NCBI GenBank assembly: GCA_002408485.1 | Contig: DHSP01000029.1 | Coordinates: forward strand, 1 to 64,000 | Direction of reading: 5' to 3' | Source of the DNA: Proteiniphilum sp. UBA5283 | Lineage (GTDB): Bacteria > Bacteroidota > Bacteroidia > Bacteroidales > Dysgonomonadaceae | DNA: 64,000 bases | Shown: piece after piece, positions 20,691 through 30,550 of the stretch | Layout: the number at the start of each line of letters is the position of its first letter | Position numbering within the stretch: position 1 is the stretch's first letter | The notes under the pieces: generated by a model | Told to the model about the DNA's origin: nothing | The model's database searches: none | The model's input: the letters and a program-made list of their open reading frames with translations, nothing else | Program-made: the position numbers and the translations under genes

Positions 20691-22907
20691 TTATTTACCT
20701 GCTAAGCCGTCGGCAAATCCTGCATAGGTGTGTTTACGGTATTTACCACCTTCCGTCCAGAGACCTACCGGCTCACCTCCTCTCCAGGAGGAACTTTTGG
20801 GACTGTCTGTCGGGCACCAGTGTGCAATGCCGTAACGTTGGCTGACCGGAATAATCTCAAAATATTTGCGGACAATGAACTTGTAATACTCAGCCATTGC
20901 CTTATGTTGGTCTTCGGTCATCTCTTCAGTTTGCAATGAGTTACCGTCTTCATCCACATATCCCATATCGAGTTCGGTAATTCTTACCAGCTTTCCGGTT
21001 GCCGCCATCAACTCATACATTTGCACGATATGCTCTTCCTTGCTGGCCTGTGTTGCCGGGTTTGCATAGCAGGAAACGTGCATCTGCGTACCGATTCCAT
21101 CGATGACCGTTACGCCGTCGGCTTCCCATTTTTCGATCCATTTGATCAGGCTCTTCAGCTTTTGGTTATCGTCCCAGTCCGATTCCAGGTTATAATCGTT
21201 GACAAACAGTTTCATGTTTGCCGGGCCATGTGTCCTGGCCAGTTGCACCGCTGTACGTACATAGTTGTCCCCCAGGTAATCCTGCCAGTAGAAGTTGTTC
21301 TTGGCGTCTGCTTCCGATACATTTTTCACTGACTGGAGGTCGTAGAGGCCGTCGCCGTCCTTATCCGCACCGGAGAGCGGCTCGTTCACCACATCCCACG
21401 CAAGCACATATCCCTCGGTTGCATTCATCATGCCGGCAATCCATTTGTCCATGGCCCAGGTGAGGGTATCAGCCTTTTCTTCGGGGGTCTGAGGTATCTT
21501 ATTCCCCGACTCTTCAATCTCCCACACGATATCGTCGAAATAGTAGGTGTTGGCCTCCTTGAATTCAGAAAGGTTGAAAGCAATGGTACTCATCCCCTCC
21601 TGCGTACCCTGGATGAGACCTGAGCTTTTGTATTCCTTCCATTCGGTTGTAAAGCTCGGGCTGCCCACCATGGCCCAGTGCAGATATTCTCCCGGTTGCT
21701 TATGTGCCTGTGATGTGGCGGTAGCGGGTTTTTCTGCACGGATCTTCATGCTGAATCGGTAGTTTTCACCCGCTTTGAATACACGCGGTGCTCTTACAAA
21801 AAACTGTGTGTCCCAGCTGTTCGCCGGACTATCGCCCGACTTCACCACAATGGCTTTTCCAACGCCGTCGGCTCCCGTTCCGGCAGGGCCAATCGTGGCA
21901 GCTTTGGGGCCGACTGTTTTTTCGGTGGCGAAGAAACAGGAGAGGTCGTTGCCTTCCACGTCACTGTTGCTCACCAGGTTGGTCCACCAGGTAGCAGGAC
22001 CGCCCGCTACCGATACTACTTTAAAGGAATAAGCATGCCAGCCCGGTTTATTCCAGCCTTTCAATACCTCCTCATCAAATGATCCGTTTTCAATCAGATT
22101 TTCTTCTGATCCCGTTGCCGTTAGTACCATGTCGTCAAAAAAGAGATCTCCCTCAAAAGTACCGAAACAGAACTGAAGGGTTGTTGCATTCATTGTTGGA
22201 GTGAAAGTAACGGAAGCGTCACCCCAGTTTTCGCCAAATGCAATGTCAGGCCCATAATTAGTTGCAGAACCGTCCGTCCTCCAGAAAGCCACTGTAAAGG
22301 GTTTAGAGGCCTTCACGCGCATTTTGATGGTGTATTCCACTCCCTTCGTTAAGGGGGTTGGTAAAACATAATTCAGCTGCCAGTCCCAGATATTGGCATT
22401 GGCCTTTGGCGTAGTCGCCTGTAGGGCATTGTTGGCATCGTTGGGATCGATCTCTATCTCCTTATCAGCAATAATAGAGTTCAGGTATTTGTTGTTTTGC
22501 TGAGCATGCCATACGAGCGTATGTCCATAGATGGAGGTGTTTGCTGCCTTGGCTGCTCCCACAAATTGCACTACCTGCCCAAAATCCATTGAACCGTCGT
22601 CTTTCACTATGGAACCATATTTCATGGCATTCCCAGCGGTGATCTCATCAAAATTGGAATTGATGAGGCGGTAGATCATTCCCTGTTTGCTGTATTCACT
22701 TGCAGTCACTCCTGCACCCAGTTTGAAACCGGGGTTGGCGCTTCTGTCGATGTAGGTTTTCAGGGCATCATAGTCGTTGAGGTATTCCATCTGTATGATC
22801 GATTCAGGCTTTTCCACCTCAAAGAGTAGTTTTGTATCGTCCACACACGAAACGGCCATCGCCAACATCAGGAAGATCGCTCCTAAAGTATTGATTGTAT
22901 GTCTCAT
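20691..22907 (-). CDS. GH10 endo-1,4-beta-xylanase with inserted tandem carbohydrate-binding modules, surface lipoprotein (Xyn10C-type)
   Basis: The 738-aa protein has a lipoprotein signal with Cys21 followed by VDD, an acidic surface-export pattern. The GH10 barrel is split: its first part (about 40-148, ending GHTLVWHAQ) is interrupted by roughly 320 residues forming two CBM4/22-like beta-sandwiches (about 150-270 and 272-468). The barrel resumes with acid/base Glu509 in WDVVNEP and nucleophile Glu645 in ITELDMGY. This architecture is the hallmark of the xylanase closing the xus operon in Prevotella and Bacteroides. It should cut xylan at the cell surface to feed the XusA/XusC transporters. 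The gap after XusE is 25 bp, so it is in the same operon, and a strong terminator follows it. Confidence 0.96.
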   Translation of the reverse strand: MRHTINTLGAIFLMLAMAVSCVDDTKLLFEVEKPESIIQMEYLNDYDALKTYIDRSANPGFKLGAGVTASEYSKQGMIYRLINSNFDEITAGNAMKYGSIVKDDGSMDFGQVVQFVGAAKAANTSIYGHTLVWHAQQNNKYLNSIIADKEIEIDPNDANNALQATTPKANANIWDWQLNYVLPTPLTKGVEYTIKMRVKASKPFTVAFWRTDGSATNYGPDIAFGENWGDASVTFTPTMNATTLQFCFGTFEGDLFFDDMVLTATGSEENLIENGSFDEEVLKGWNKPGWHAYSFKVVSVAGGPATWWTNLVSNSDVEGNDLSCFFATEKTVGPKAATIGPAGTGADGVGKAIVVKSGDSPANSWDTQFFVRAPRVFKAGENYRFSMKIRAEKPATATSQAHKQPGEYLHWAMVGSPSFTTEWKEYKSSGLIQGTQEGMSTIAFNLSEFKEANTYYFDDIVWEIEESGNKIPQTPEEKADTLTWAMDKWIAGMMNATEGYVLAWDVVNEPLSGADKDGDGLYDLQSVKNVSEADAKNNFYWQDYLGDNYVRTAVQLARTHGPANMKLFVNDYNLESDWDDNQKLKSLIKWIEKWEADGVTVIDGIGTQMHVSCYANPATQASKEEHIVQMYELMAATGKLVRITELDMGYVDEDGNSLQTEEMTEDQHKAMAEYYKFIVRKYFEIIPVSQRYGIAHWCPTDSPKSSSWRGGEPVGLWTEGGKYRKHTYAGFADGLAGK

Positions 22908-22932
22908 AATCTAATTTTTTTTGGAAAGCAAT

Positions 22933-23961
22933 TTAATCCTTTAATACGGGAGTAAACCATTCGGCCTTCACTCCTCTGTCGCGCACAACCAAAGTGTCCT
23001 TGGTAGCCGACTGGATATCACCGTAATTGACAGTGTAATCGAGGTAAAGCACGTCTCTGTCTTTATTTCCCCAGCTGTTTTTATCACCTTTGGAGACAAA
23101 TTTGCCGGTACCGGTGACGGCCACGCCATCTGTTTCGGAGGTAAGTGTGCAATCGCCCTGTTCATTAAAAGTAAGTAACATTACGCTGTTGCGGGTGATA
23201 TTGTTCATGTCTTTGGTTTGATGTTCCCACGCAATGGTGCTGAGAGAACGGGTGGTGATATCGTCTATCACTTCATCTTTCTCAACGTATTGTGCATGCC
23301 GGATTTTTGTTCCGCTCTGGCTGCCGGTGATCACATCTTTTCCTCTGCGAAGGTAATTGGCATCATACTTGTTAATGTATTTCACCGCATAGAGTACATA
23401 ATCTTTGGGTTGTACATCCCAGTCGGAAGAAACACCCCGCCTTGGGTTATCTGCCGTTGGTTTGCCCGAGAGGATGGAGTCGGCATTCACCACACCAGTC
23501 ATTACCACTGGAATTACATAAGTAGTGGTCAGTGATTTTGGGTCGTTGAAAAATGCTTCGGTCAACTGAACGGTTACCCCACCCAATATGCTTCCCTTTT
23601 CAATGGTTATTTTGTCGGAAGACAGAGAGTAGTAATTAGCGGGCATGGGAATGATGCTTTTCTCTGTGTCTTTGATAACCAGGTTATTGCATATGGAGTT
23701 GTCAACTCGGATGCCTATTTCCACATTCTTCTTGTTGGAGTAGACCCCTCCCATCGTTGCCATGATCTGACACTTGTACTCGTTGTCGAGGCTGGTGTCG
23801 AACACATCCTCCCCGAGAACGATGGTGCGGACGGGACTCTGATAGGCAAAATATACGGCCGAATATTCGTAATCGGGAAATTCCCAGTCCCCATTTTCAC
23901 AGGAAGTAAACAATCCGGTTACACATGCCGTCAAAAACATTATAATGAATATTTTTTTCAT
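22933..23961 (-). CDS. xusE: XusE-like surface glycan-binding lipoprotein (DUF1735-type N-terminus)
   Basis: This 342-aa lipoprotein (Cys21 in LFTSC, followed by ENGDWEFPD) takes the position of xusE between the second SusD and the modular GH10. The N-terminal half resembles the DUF1735/BT_3987 domain (YSAVYFAYQ, a calx-beta-like repeat with YYSLSSDKITIEKGS). The C-terminal half resembles DUF5627 (HTCS-independent lipocalin-like beta strands, TIAWEHQTKDMNN). No catalytic motif is seen. The known role of such proteins is to capture xylan at the surface next to the SusC/SusD complex. The name rests on gene order plus domain type; protein-level similarity was not tested. Confidence 0.85.
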   Translation of the reverse strand: MKKIFIIMFLTACVTGLFTSCENGDWEFPDYEYSAVYFAYQSPVRTIVLGEDVFDTSLDNEYKCQIMATMGGVYSNKKNVEIGIRVDNSICNNLVIKDTEKSIIPMPANYYSLSSDKITIEKGSILGGVTVQLTEAFFNDPKSLTTTYVIPVVMTGVVNADSILSGKPTADNPRRGVSSDWDVQPKDYVLYAVKYINKYDANYLRRGKDVITGSQSGTKIRHAQYVEKDEVIDDITTRSLSTIAWEHQTKDMNNITRNSVMLLTFNEQGDCTLTSETDGVAVTGTGKFVSKGDKNSWGNKDRDVLYLDYTVNYGDIQSATKDTLVVRDRGVKAEWFTPVLKD

Positions 23962-23990
23962 GTTAATCTTTTTAATAGTTCAAAACTGTT

Positions 23991-25778
23991 TTACCATCCT
24001 TCATTTTGAAGCAGATTGCTGAATTTGACCACTTCTCCATAAGGAATGGGTCCGTAATACATATAGTCCTGGTAGGCACGATTCTCTACCTGTGGCAGGA
24101 TATTGTACTCCTCGTTACTGATGCTCATCCCCTTCGCCGGTTCGGTGATGTTCTTTTTCCAGCGACGGAGATCCCAGAAGCGGAATCCTTCGAAACAGAG
24201 TTCAATGCGTCTTTCGTTATGAATCAGTTCGCGCATTTTTTCTTTGTCGCTCTTCACCGATTCCAGATAGGTGTCGGTGGTGTTGACGCCGATGCCTGCT
24301 CTTTTACGGATTGCCTTGATTACGTCATATGCAGAATAACCATTGGGACCTGTTCCATTGGGGCCCCAAGCTTCATTGGCGGCTTCTGCATAGCCCAGGA
24401 ATATTTCTGTATACCGGATAAAGGGTTTGTAGTGGTATGCTGTTGTTTCAGAACTGGGATTGGCATTTACCTGCTGGTTCAGCAACTTCTTCATATAATA
24501 TCCGGTCCGTGTAGAGGTTTCCGTTCTGTTTAGGGCGTTGTTGTCGCCTCCGTCAGCTGCAGTGGTGATCACAGTGCTTTGTGGACCGGCTTTGCTACCG
24601 TTATAAAGGATATAGAGTGCCAGTCGGGAGTCTCTGTTGGCATAGGGATTGTTTGGGTCATACCCGCTATTGGGGTCGGTGATTGGCAACCCGTTTGCCA
24701 TGGGGAAGGCATCCACCAGGTTCTGGGTGGGATTCACGCGTCCACTGCCATATAGAGTGGGAGGGTAGTTATCCCGTTCCAGCGTGAGGTTGTTCTCTTT
24801 GTTCCCGCGCCAGAGCATCTCTTTGGGATTTACCCCGGCAGGCAGGTTTTGAATAGCTGCACTGTTTGCATACCATTTGTTCCCGTCCTGGTCGAGTTGC
24901 CCCACAGGGTTGCTGCCTAATCCATTTAGTACAACAGCCATCCTATTGGCAGCCTCTTCCCAGGTCACTCCGGAGCCGCTGCTATATGCGGGACTGGCTG
25001 CAAGCAGAGCAGCCTGGGCGCGTACAGCCTTGGCAATGCGGGCGCTCATGCGGTTTTTGGCGTTGTCTCCGAAAACACGCGTATACTGGCCGGCAGACAC
25101 TCCCTTCGCACGATATTTTGCAGGTACCAGATTGTCATCGTCAATGGCGCCGTAATCTTCCGGCAGAAGCATCAATGCGGAGTCCACATCGGCATTAAGA
25201 CGATCGATACACTCCTGAAACGTATTGCGCGGCAGATTAAATTCAGAGTTAAGATCTTCCGGCTCGGTCAGGATCGGAATACCCAGTAACTGTCCGTCTT
25301 CAGCCCACCCGGCGTGGTTGAGCAAAAGATGGTACATGTAAAGTGCCCGCATCCCAAATGCATCACCCTTCATTCGATCTTTGAACATGCTGGCAACCAG
25401 TGGATCTTCAGCCCATTTTACTTCGTCGGCAATGTTGATAAACTGATTCAGATATTGCCATGAGGCACGCAGATACTGCCATCTGTCCATGGGGTTGTTG
25501 TTCGCTCTCCAGGATCCGGTAGCCATTTGACGATAAGCGTTGTTTGGATTGTTGGAGACGGCATCGTCCGTAGCCACATCATTAAAAGACCAGGATCCCA
25601 GCGGGTTGCTGATGTATGCGTGGCCTAGTAATCCGGTAGCCCATGCCGGCATATTATACAAATCATTTTTGTCTTTGTGGTTCTCAATTGCAGGCTCGAA
25701 CATGTCCTGACACCCTGTCTGGACAAACAGGAGCAACACAAACAGTGCAATGATGGATATTTTATTTCTATTCTTCAT
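23991..25778 (-). CDS. xusD: XusD: SusD/RagB-family xylan-binding lipoprotein
   Basis: The 595-aa protein is a SusD-family lipoprotein (Cys23 in FVQTGC, then QDMFEP). It shows the helical TPR-like core (KDRMKGDAFGMRALYMYHLLL), the exported SusD N-terminus and the C-terminal RagB/SusD signature (INNERR-like HNERRIELCFEGFRFWDLRRWK). SusD proteins form the lid of their partner SusC channel and bind oligosaccharides. It lies 29 bp behind xusC, its presumed partner, and 29 bp before xusE. Gene order xusA-B-C-D-E-xyn10 matches the core xylan system of Bacteroidetes. Confidence 0.93.
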   Translation of the reverse strand: MKNRNKISIIALFVLLLFVQTGCQDMFEPAIENHKDKNDLYNMPAWATGLLGHAYISNPLGSWSFNDVATDDAVSNNPNNAYRQMATGSWRANNNPMDRWQYLRASWQYLNQFINIADEVKWAEDPLVASMFKDRMKGDAFGMRALYMYHLLLNHAGWAEDGQLLGIPILTEPEDLNSEFNLPRNTFQECIDRLNADVDSALMLLPEDYGAIDDDNLVPAKYRAKGVSAGQYTRVFGDNAKNRMSARIAKAVRAQAALLAASPAYSSGSGVTWEEAANRMAVVLNGLGSNPVGQLDQDGNKWYANSAAIQNLPAGVNPKEMLWRGNKENNLTLERDNYPPTLYGSGRVNPTQNLVDAFPMANGLPITDPNSGYDPNNPYANRDSRLALYILYNGSKAGPQSTVITTAADGGDNNALNRTETSTRTGYYMKKLLNQQVNANPSSETTAYHYKPFIRYTEIFLGYAEAANEAWGPNGTGPNGYSAYDVIKAIRKRAGIGVNTTDTYLESVKSDKEKMRELIHNERRIELCFEGFRFWDLRRWKKNITEPAKGMSISNEEYNILPQVENRAYQDYMYYGPIPYGEVVKFSNLLQNEGW

Positions 25779-25807
25779 AATTGAATAATTTTAAACGGAT
25801 GATGTCA

Positions 25808-28639
25808 TTAGAAAGTGCCTCTTACGCCGATGTTGTAAAAACGCGTTTGTGGTGCACTTCCCACATTCATTTCAAGGTGTTTGCGTTCTTTGGAGATAGT
25901 CAGCAGGTTATAGCCGCTTACATAGAGGCTGATGCCTTTAACAAACGATCCCTGCAAGGCAGTTTCCGGGATGTCATAGGTGAATTGCACCTGTGACAGG
26001 TTCAGACGATCTGCATCGTACATCCAGAAGTCGGAAGAGCGAAAGTTGTTCTCACCACCTGTGGTAGTAAGACGCGGATAGGTCGCCGTATCTTTTGTTT
26101 CTTCTGTCCAACGGTTGCGCACGATCTCTGAATATTTGCTGTCACTCCGCACCCAATAGTAAGAACTGTTTTTCATGCCTTGTCCGCCATAGAAACCGTC
26201 GGCCATTGCGAAGAATGTAAAGTTCCGCCACTTGGCTGTAAAGTTGAGTCCCAGACGTAAAGGAGTATCCCAGCGGCCCAGATAGACCTCGTCGTTGGGG
26301 TCTATAATGCCATCACCGTTTTGATCCTTATACTTGAGGTCTCCCGGTTTGGTTTCCCCGAAGGTTTGTTTTGGGGAATTTTCGATTTCATCCAGATCAT
26401 TGAAGAAGCCGAGACTCTGCAATCCCCAGAGGGCGTTCAACGGGCGTCCGATTCTTGTTTGATAATCAAATTCAAAGCTTTCGTCGCGTTTGGCGGCCTC
26501 TGTAGTGTAGTACATCCCGTTTACTCCCAACGTCAGATCCACTTCGCTTACCTTTTTGTTTAGATACATGCTGAAGTCAAAGCCGGAGCGGTTATCTACA
26601 TTGTAATTAACATAGGGTATGATAGAGGAGGTTGGATACCCGACTTGCGTAAAATAGACTGGATATAGTGAATATGGTCGTACAATATCACCGTCCATCT
26701 TTCCGGTAAAGTAATTGAAGTCGAATGAAAGCAATTGATTCCATAGAGATCCGCGGAGACCCAGATTCAACTCCTTTCTTTTAACAAAGGTCATATCGGG
26801 ATTGTCTCCCCGCTGGAATTCAGTGGCGGCTTCACCGCCCAGGTCAGCCCAGGAGTACCATCCCCCACGTTGCAAAATCGATTTGTAGAGATAGTAACCC
26901 ATCTCGTTGTCGTTGGTTGCAATATCCATATCCTGGCTAATGATGCCACCAGACAGTGTCAGCATCAAATCATCAAAAACGCTTTCTGAAAAGAAGTCCT
27001 CCTTCACGGGGCGCCACCCGAGTGTCACTGTCGGAGAGAAACCGAGACGGTTCCCTTCCGGTAATTTAGCGGAGTAGGGAAGTGCGGAGCTGAAATCCAG
27101 GTAATATTTCTGTTTGAAGTTGTAGGAAGCCTGTAATCCCAGGTTCACATTGGTCAACCGGTGATATTGTCCGCTCTGTTGTCTTTGCCAGGCATTGGCC
27201 ACCAGCATAGCGAACACGTTATGGTCACTGTTGAAGGTATGTGCATAATCAAACTGCGCTGCCAGGTTATAGGTGTAACGATAGGCTGAGTTGCTGATAG
27301 TTTCGTCGCCGGACTTTTTGTCAACAGTGTTATTTTTATCAACCTTTCCAATCATATCCTTGCCTGCATAACTTGTCCATTCCGGTTCAAAGGTTGCATA
27401 TTGGTTGGTGTAACCCTGGTTATAGGTCGACGCATAGTCAATGCCGTATCTGGTACGGAAGTGCAATCCCTGCAGCAACGATTTCAGGTTGAGGTCGAAG
27501 CGGGTGTTGAACTGAAACTGGCGGCTGACGAACTTGTCGTTACCCGCTGCATAAGCATCGGCAACCGGGTTGGTGAGATACAACTGGGAACCCCCGAAAA
27601 AATATTTACCGTCAATCAAATAATTGCTGGTGTTGATCGCATTCCACGAGGGAATGTCGTTTTCTTCGAGATAGGTGAGCGGAATCAATGGTGCTATGCG
27701 GTTGGGACGTAGCGTTGCTGCATTGGTCCACCAGTCTCCCTTGGCACTGTATGAATCGTAGAATGTCGCGTTGGCATCGGCCTGTACTTTGAGAAACTCC
27801 CGCAGGTTCACATCGAGGTTTCCTCGTACAAAGAGGCGACTCACATAATCATCGGCATGGTTTCCTACTTTAAGCAGGGCGTTTTCACGGGAATAGCCGG
27901 TAGTGGTGTAGTATCTCACACGCTGGTTACCTCCGGTGATCTCCGCGATTGCCTCCGATCTGTTGTAGGCTTTGCGGAGATACTCGGACGAATACATGTC
28001 GAGATTTGGATAACGGTAGGGATTCTCCCCGGAGGCATGCCGGTAAATATTCTCAATACTGTAGTTTGTTGCATTCCCGTCGTTCAAACTCGCTTCGTTG
28101 TAAAGAGTCATGTATTCTGCCGATCCCAGATACTTCGGATAGACTTTGGGGGTATGCAATCCGGTATTGGCACGGATGCGAATGCGCGAATCACCAATCT
28201 TGCCCCGTTTGGTGGTGATCTGGATCACTCCTTTGGCAGCACGGCTACCATAAAGCACCACCGCGGCTGGTCCTTTTAATACGGTGATCTGCTGAATCTC
28301 GGTAGGCAGTACGTTGTTGGCATCGCGAACCATCCCGTCGATGACCACCAGATATTCATCCATACCCCAAATGTTTCCGTTCACACCACCGACCAGGTTC
28401 TCTACAAAGTTCAGGCTATAGGTGGTATAGGCTTTTTCTGTCATCTTTTCCACATCGATGACCGAGATACCACCCAGGAGGTCCTGCATGTCCATGGTAC
28501 GAAATGCGACCTCCACATTATTGTGCAGCGTATCGTTTTCCAATGCCGCTTCGTCGGTGTACCCCAACTGGGCGGTAGCCTGCAATGTGTTGAAGGCAAG
28601 AATGATACATGTTGCGAGACCAATATATATATGTTTCAT
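25808..28639 (-). CDS. xusC: XusC: short SusC-type TonB-dependent transporter without N-terminal extension domain
   Basis: At 943 aa this SusC-family protein is about 100 residues shorter than XusA. After the signal peptide (cleavage near TAQ, residue 24) there is no carboxypeptidase-regulatory-like domain. It passes directly to a TonB-box-like segment NNVEVAFRTMDMQDLLGGISV (about 40-60) whose usual valine-rich core VVVGYG is replaced by VEVAFR. The plug (IQQITVLKGPAAVVLYGSRAAKGVIQITTKRG, about 115-150, shown in parts) and the 22-strand barrel ending in a terminal Phe (RGTF) are intact. It should import xylo-oligosaccharides with XusD. The missing extension and degenerate TonB box may change energy coupling; whether this is normal for XusC proteins I cannot check here. 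Confidence 0.92.
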   Translation of the reverse strand: MKHIYIGLATCIILAFNTLQATAQLGYTDEAALENDTLHNNVEVAFRTMDMQDLLGGISVIDVEKMTEKAYTTYSLNFVENLVGGVNGNIWGMDEYLVVIDGMVRDANNVLPTEIQQITVLKGPAAVVLYGSRAAKGVIQITTKRGKIGDSRIRIRANTGLHTPKVYPKYLGSAEYMTLYNEASLNDGNATNYSIENIYRHASGENPYRYPNLDMYSSEYLRKAYNRSEAIAEITGGNQRVRYYTTTGYSRENALLKVGNHADDYVSRLFVRGNLDVNLREFLKVQADANATFYDSYSAKGDWWTNAATLRPNRIAPLIPLTYLEENDIPSWNAINTSNYLIDGKYFFGGSQLYLTNPVADAYAAGNDKFVSRQFQFNTRFDLNLKSLLQGLHFRTRYGIDYASTYNQGYTNQYATFEPEWTSYAGKDMIGKVDKNNTVDKKSGDETISNSAYRYTYNLAAQFDYAHTFNSDHNVFAMLVANAWQRQQSGQYHRLTNVNLGLQASYNFKQKYYLDFSSALPYSAKLPEGNRLGFSPTVTLGWRPVKEDFFSESVFDDLMLTLSGGIISQDMDIATNDNEMGYYLYKSILQRGGWYSWADLGGEAATEFQRGDNPDMTFVKRKELNLGLRGSLWNQLLSFDFNYFTGKMDGDIVRPYSLYPVYFTQVGYPTSSIIPYVNYNVDNRSGFDFSMYLNKKVSEVDLTLGVNGMYYTTEAAKRDESFEFDYQTRIGRPLNALWGLQSLGFFNDLDEIENSPKQTFGETKPGDLKYKDQNGDGIIDPNDEVYLGRWDTPLRLGLNFTAKWRNFTFFAMADGFYGGQGMKNSSYYWVRSDSKYSEIVRNRWTEETKDTATYPRLTTTGGENNFRSSDFWMYDADRLNLSQVQFTYDIPETALQGSFVKGISLYVSGYNLLTISKERKHLEMNVGSAPQTRFYNIGVRGTF

Positions 28640-28666
28640 GTTAGTCTTTTTTTAATTATCAATTTG

Positions 28667-30541
28667 TTACCAACCCGGATTCTGGTAAAATTCCGGATAC
28701 ATGCTGACATCGTCGGTTTTGAAGGGGAACCAGTAATGTTTGCTTGATAGATTGCGTGTGGTAATCACCTCTTCTCGGAAATTCAGAACAGCATTTTCTT
28801 TCGGATTTACTTTGGTATCAAGTGGTGCTGCACGGTCAAACTCTTGCTTTGTTTTGATGTTGAAAGGATATTCCGTGAGCAGGAGCCAGCGGCGGAGGTC
28901 ATTGAAACGATGTCCCTCAAATGCCAGCTCTACTGCACGCTCCCTGCGCAGCTCGCTCATAAACCCTTCCAGATTGGTCGTATATTTGTCAGCAAGGGGC
29001 TCAACACCGGCACGTTCACGAATGCGGTTCAGCGCATCTGCGGCACTTTTTGCGTAACCGGATGCTTTGCCCGACGGTGATCCGTATCCCTGCGCTGCTG
29101 CTTCGGCATACATCAGATAGACATCCGCCAAACGTACCCACGAGAGATGGAAGTGAGTAGCGTAGCTGTACCCGTAGGTATTATCCCAGATATTGGCTCC
29201 CAGTGGGATAAACTTGTAGTTCAGGTAACCTGTACGGCTTACTGTTCGGGGATCGTTTGAGTAGTTCCCGCCGGTATAGAGATTGGCATATCGCCACACT
29301 TCGTCGTTTGCGTTGGTGATGGTTCCGGATACCACTTTCACACCATCATAGATAATATCGTTGTAGAAGCGGGGATCTCTGCCTTTCCAGGGATGTGTCT
29401 TGTCGAACCCTGATTCCGGGTCATTAAGTGGTAATCCGTTTGCCATGCCGTAATAATTGACATAGTTTGCAGCCGGTGCCAGCACGATACCGTCCCCCTG
29501 AGCGATGGGTGATGGCTGGTAGGAGTTCATCTGTCGCCAGTATGAATCGGCACCGTAGGTCGGGCTTCGTATTATCGCTTCCGAACCGCCCGGCATCAGC
29601 CATCCCTGTTGTATAGTGTAAAAGAGGGAAGAGTAATCTTTAAAATCAACCAATGCGTACTGTGTTTGGCCGCTTTCCACCATACTCAGCAGCTGAGCAA
29701 AAGCATCGGCCGATTTTTTGCACATCTCCGCATCGTAGGTGCGGGGACCGTTGATACCATTAGTCATCAGAGGACTTCCCGCATAGAGGTAGGTCTTGCC
29801 CAGCATGGCGAGTGCCCATATCTTGTTGGCACGCAGGTGGTTGTTGCCAGAGGTGCGACGCCCGACTTCGGTGTTGTTCCAGTCTACGGGCAGCAGTTCG
29901 GCCGCTTTGCGGAAATCGGCCGCCATCTTCTCGGCATTCTCCCGGTATGTTTCACGAGGAAGGGTAAGGGGTTCATCGCTGGGGAGCACGGTTTCGATAT
30001 AGGGAAGCCCGCCCCAGTATTGTGTAAGCTGGAAGTAGAACCAGGCACGCATAAAGTAGAGTTGTCCCTCAACGAGATTTCTCTCCTCCTGGTTTGCATC
30101 GGTCATTTTCCCGTCGGCAAGCGCCTGCAGCCCCATATTGGCTACTCGGATGCCATACCAGGAACCGCCCCATATCGATTTTTGGAAGCGGTCTCCTCCT
30201 GCGCTCCAGTTACGGTCCAGAAAAGAGGCGCCTTTGCCAATATAGTCACGGTAGTTCCCTCTGTCAATGCTGAATCCCATCAGATACTCTCCGTTACCGA
30301 TGGTTACCACCTCATCTTCACCCCAGTTGAATGAGCTGACCCAGTAGTGCTTGGCCAGGTCGGGTGTGAGGTGGTACATTCTTTCGACAAAGCCCTGAAA
30401 ATTTATGAAGTTCTTGAAGGCTTCGTCCGGCGAAATCACCGATTCGGGAGCCTTGTCCAGATAGTCTGTGCATGAGGCAACACTTAAAAGAAGTGATGTA
30501 GCCAATGCATATAGATAGTAAGTAAATTTTGTCTTCATCAT
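28667..30541 (-). CDS. xusB: XusB: SusD/RagB-family xylan-binding lipoprotein
   Basis: The 624-aa SusD-family lipoprotein has Cys24 in SVASC followed by TDYLDKAPE, a typical SusD N-terminus with acidic residues suited to surface export. Helical repeats include VEGQLYFMRAWFYFQLTQYW, and the C-terminal signature reads LRRERAVELAFEGHRFNDLRRW. It begins 9 bp after xusA and is its expected partner. The protein binds xylan oligosaccharides at the outer face and closes the XusA channel. Start choice between the two adjacent ATG codons makes no practical difference. Confidence 0.94.
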   Translation of the reverse strand: MMKTKFTYYLYALATSLLLSVASCTDYLDKAPESVISPDEAFKNFINFQGFVERMYHLTPDLAKHYWVSSFNWGEDEVVTIGNGEYLMGFSIDRGNYRDYIGKGASFLDRNWSAGGDRFQKSIWGGSWYGIRVANMGLQALADGKMTDANQEERNLVEGQLYFMRAWFYFQLTQYWGGLPYIETVLPSDEPLTLPRETYRENAEKMAADFRKAAELLPVDWNNTEVGRRTSGNNHLRANKIWALAMLGKTYLYAGSPLMTNGINGPRTYDAEMCKKSADAFAQLLSMVESGQTQYALVDFKDYSSLFYTIQQGWLMPGGSEAIIRSPTYGADSYWRQMNSYQPSPIAQGDGIVLAPAANYVNYYGMANGLPLNDPESGFDKTHPWKGRDPRFYNDIIYDGVKVVSGTITNANDEVWRYANLYTGGNYSNDPRTVSRTGYLNYKFIPLGANIWDNTYGYSYATHFHLSWVRLADVYLMYAEAAAQGYGSPSGKASGYAKSAADALNRIRERAGVEPLADKYTTNLEGFMSELRRERAVELAFEGHRFNDLRRWLLLTEYPFNIKTKQEFDRAAPLDTKVNPKENAVLNFREEVITTRNLSSKHYWFPFKTDDVSMYPEFYQNPGW

Positions 30542-30550
30542 ATTATGTGG

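Noticed and set aside
29609..30334. 241-aa plus-strand open frame antisense to xusB
   Set aside because: Shadow of a SusD gene; no supporting motif.
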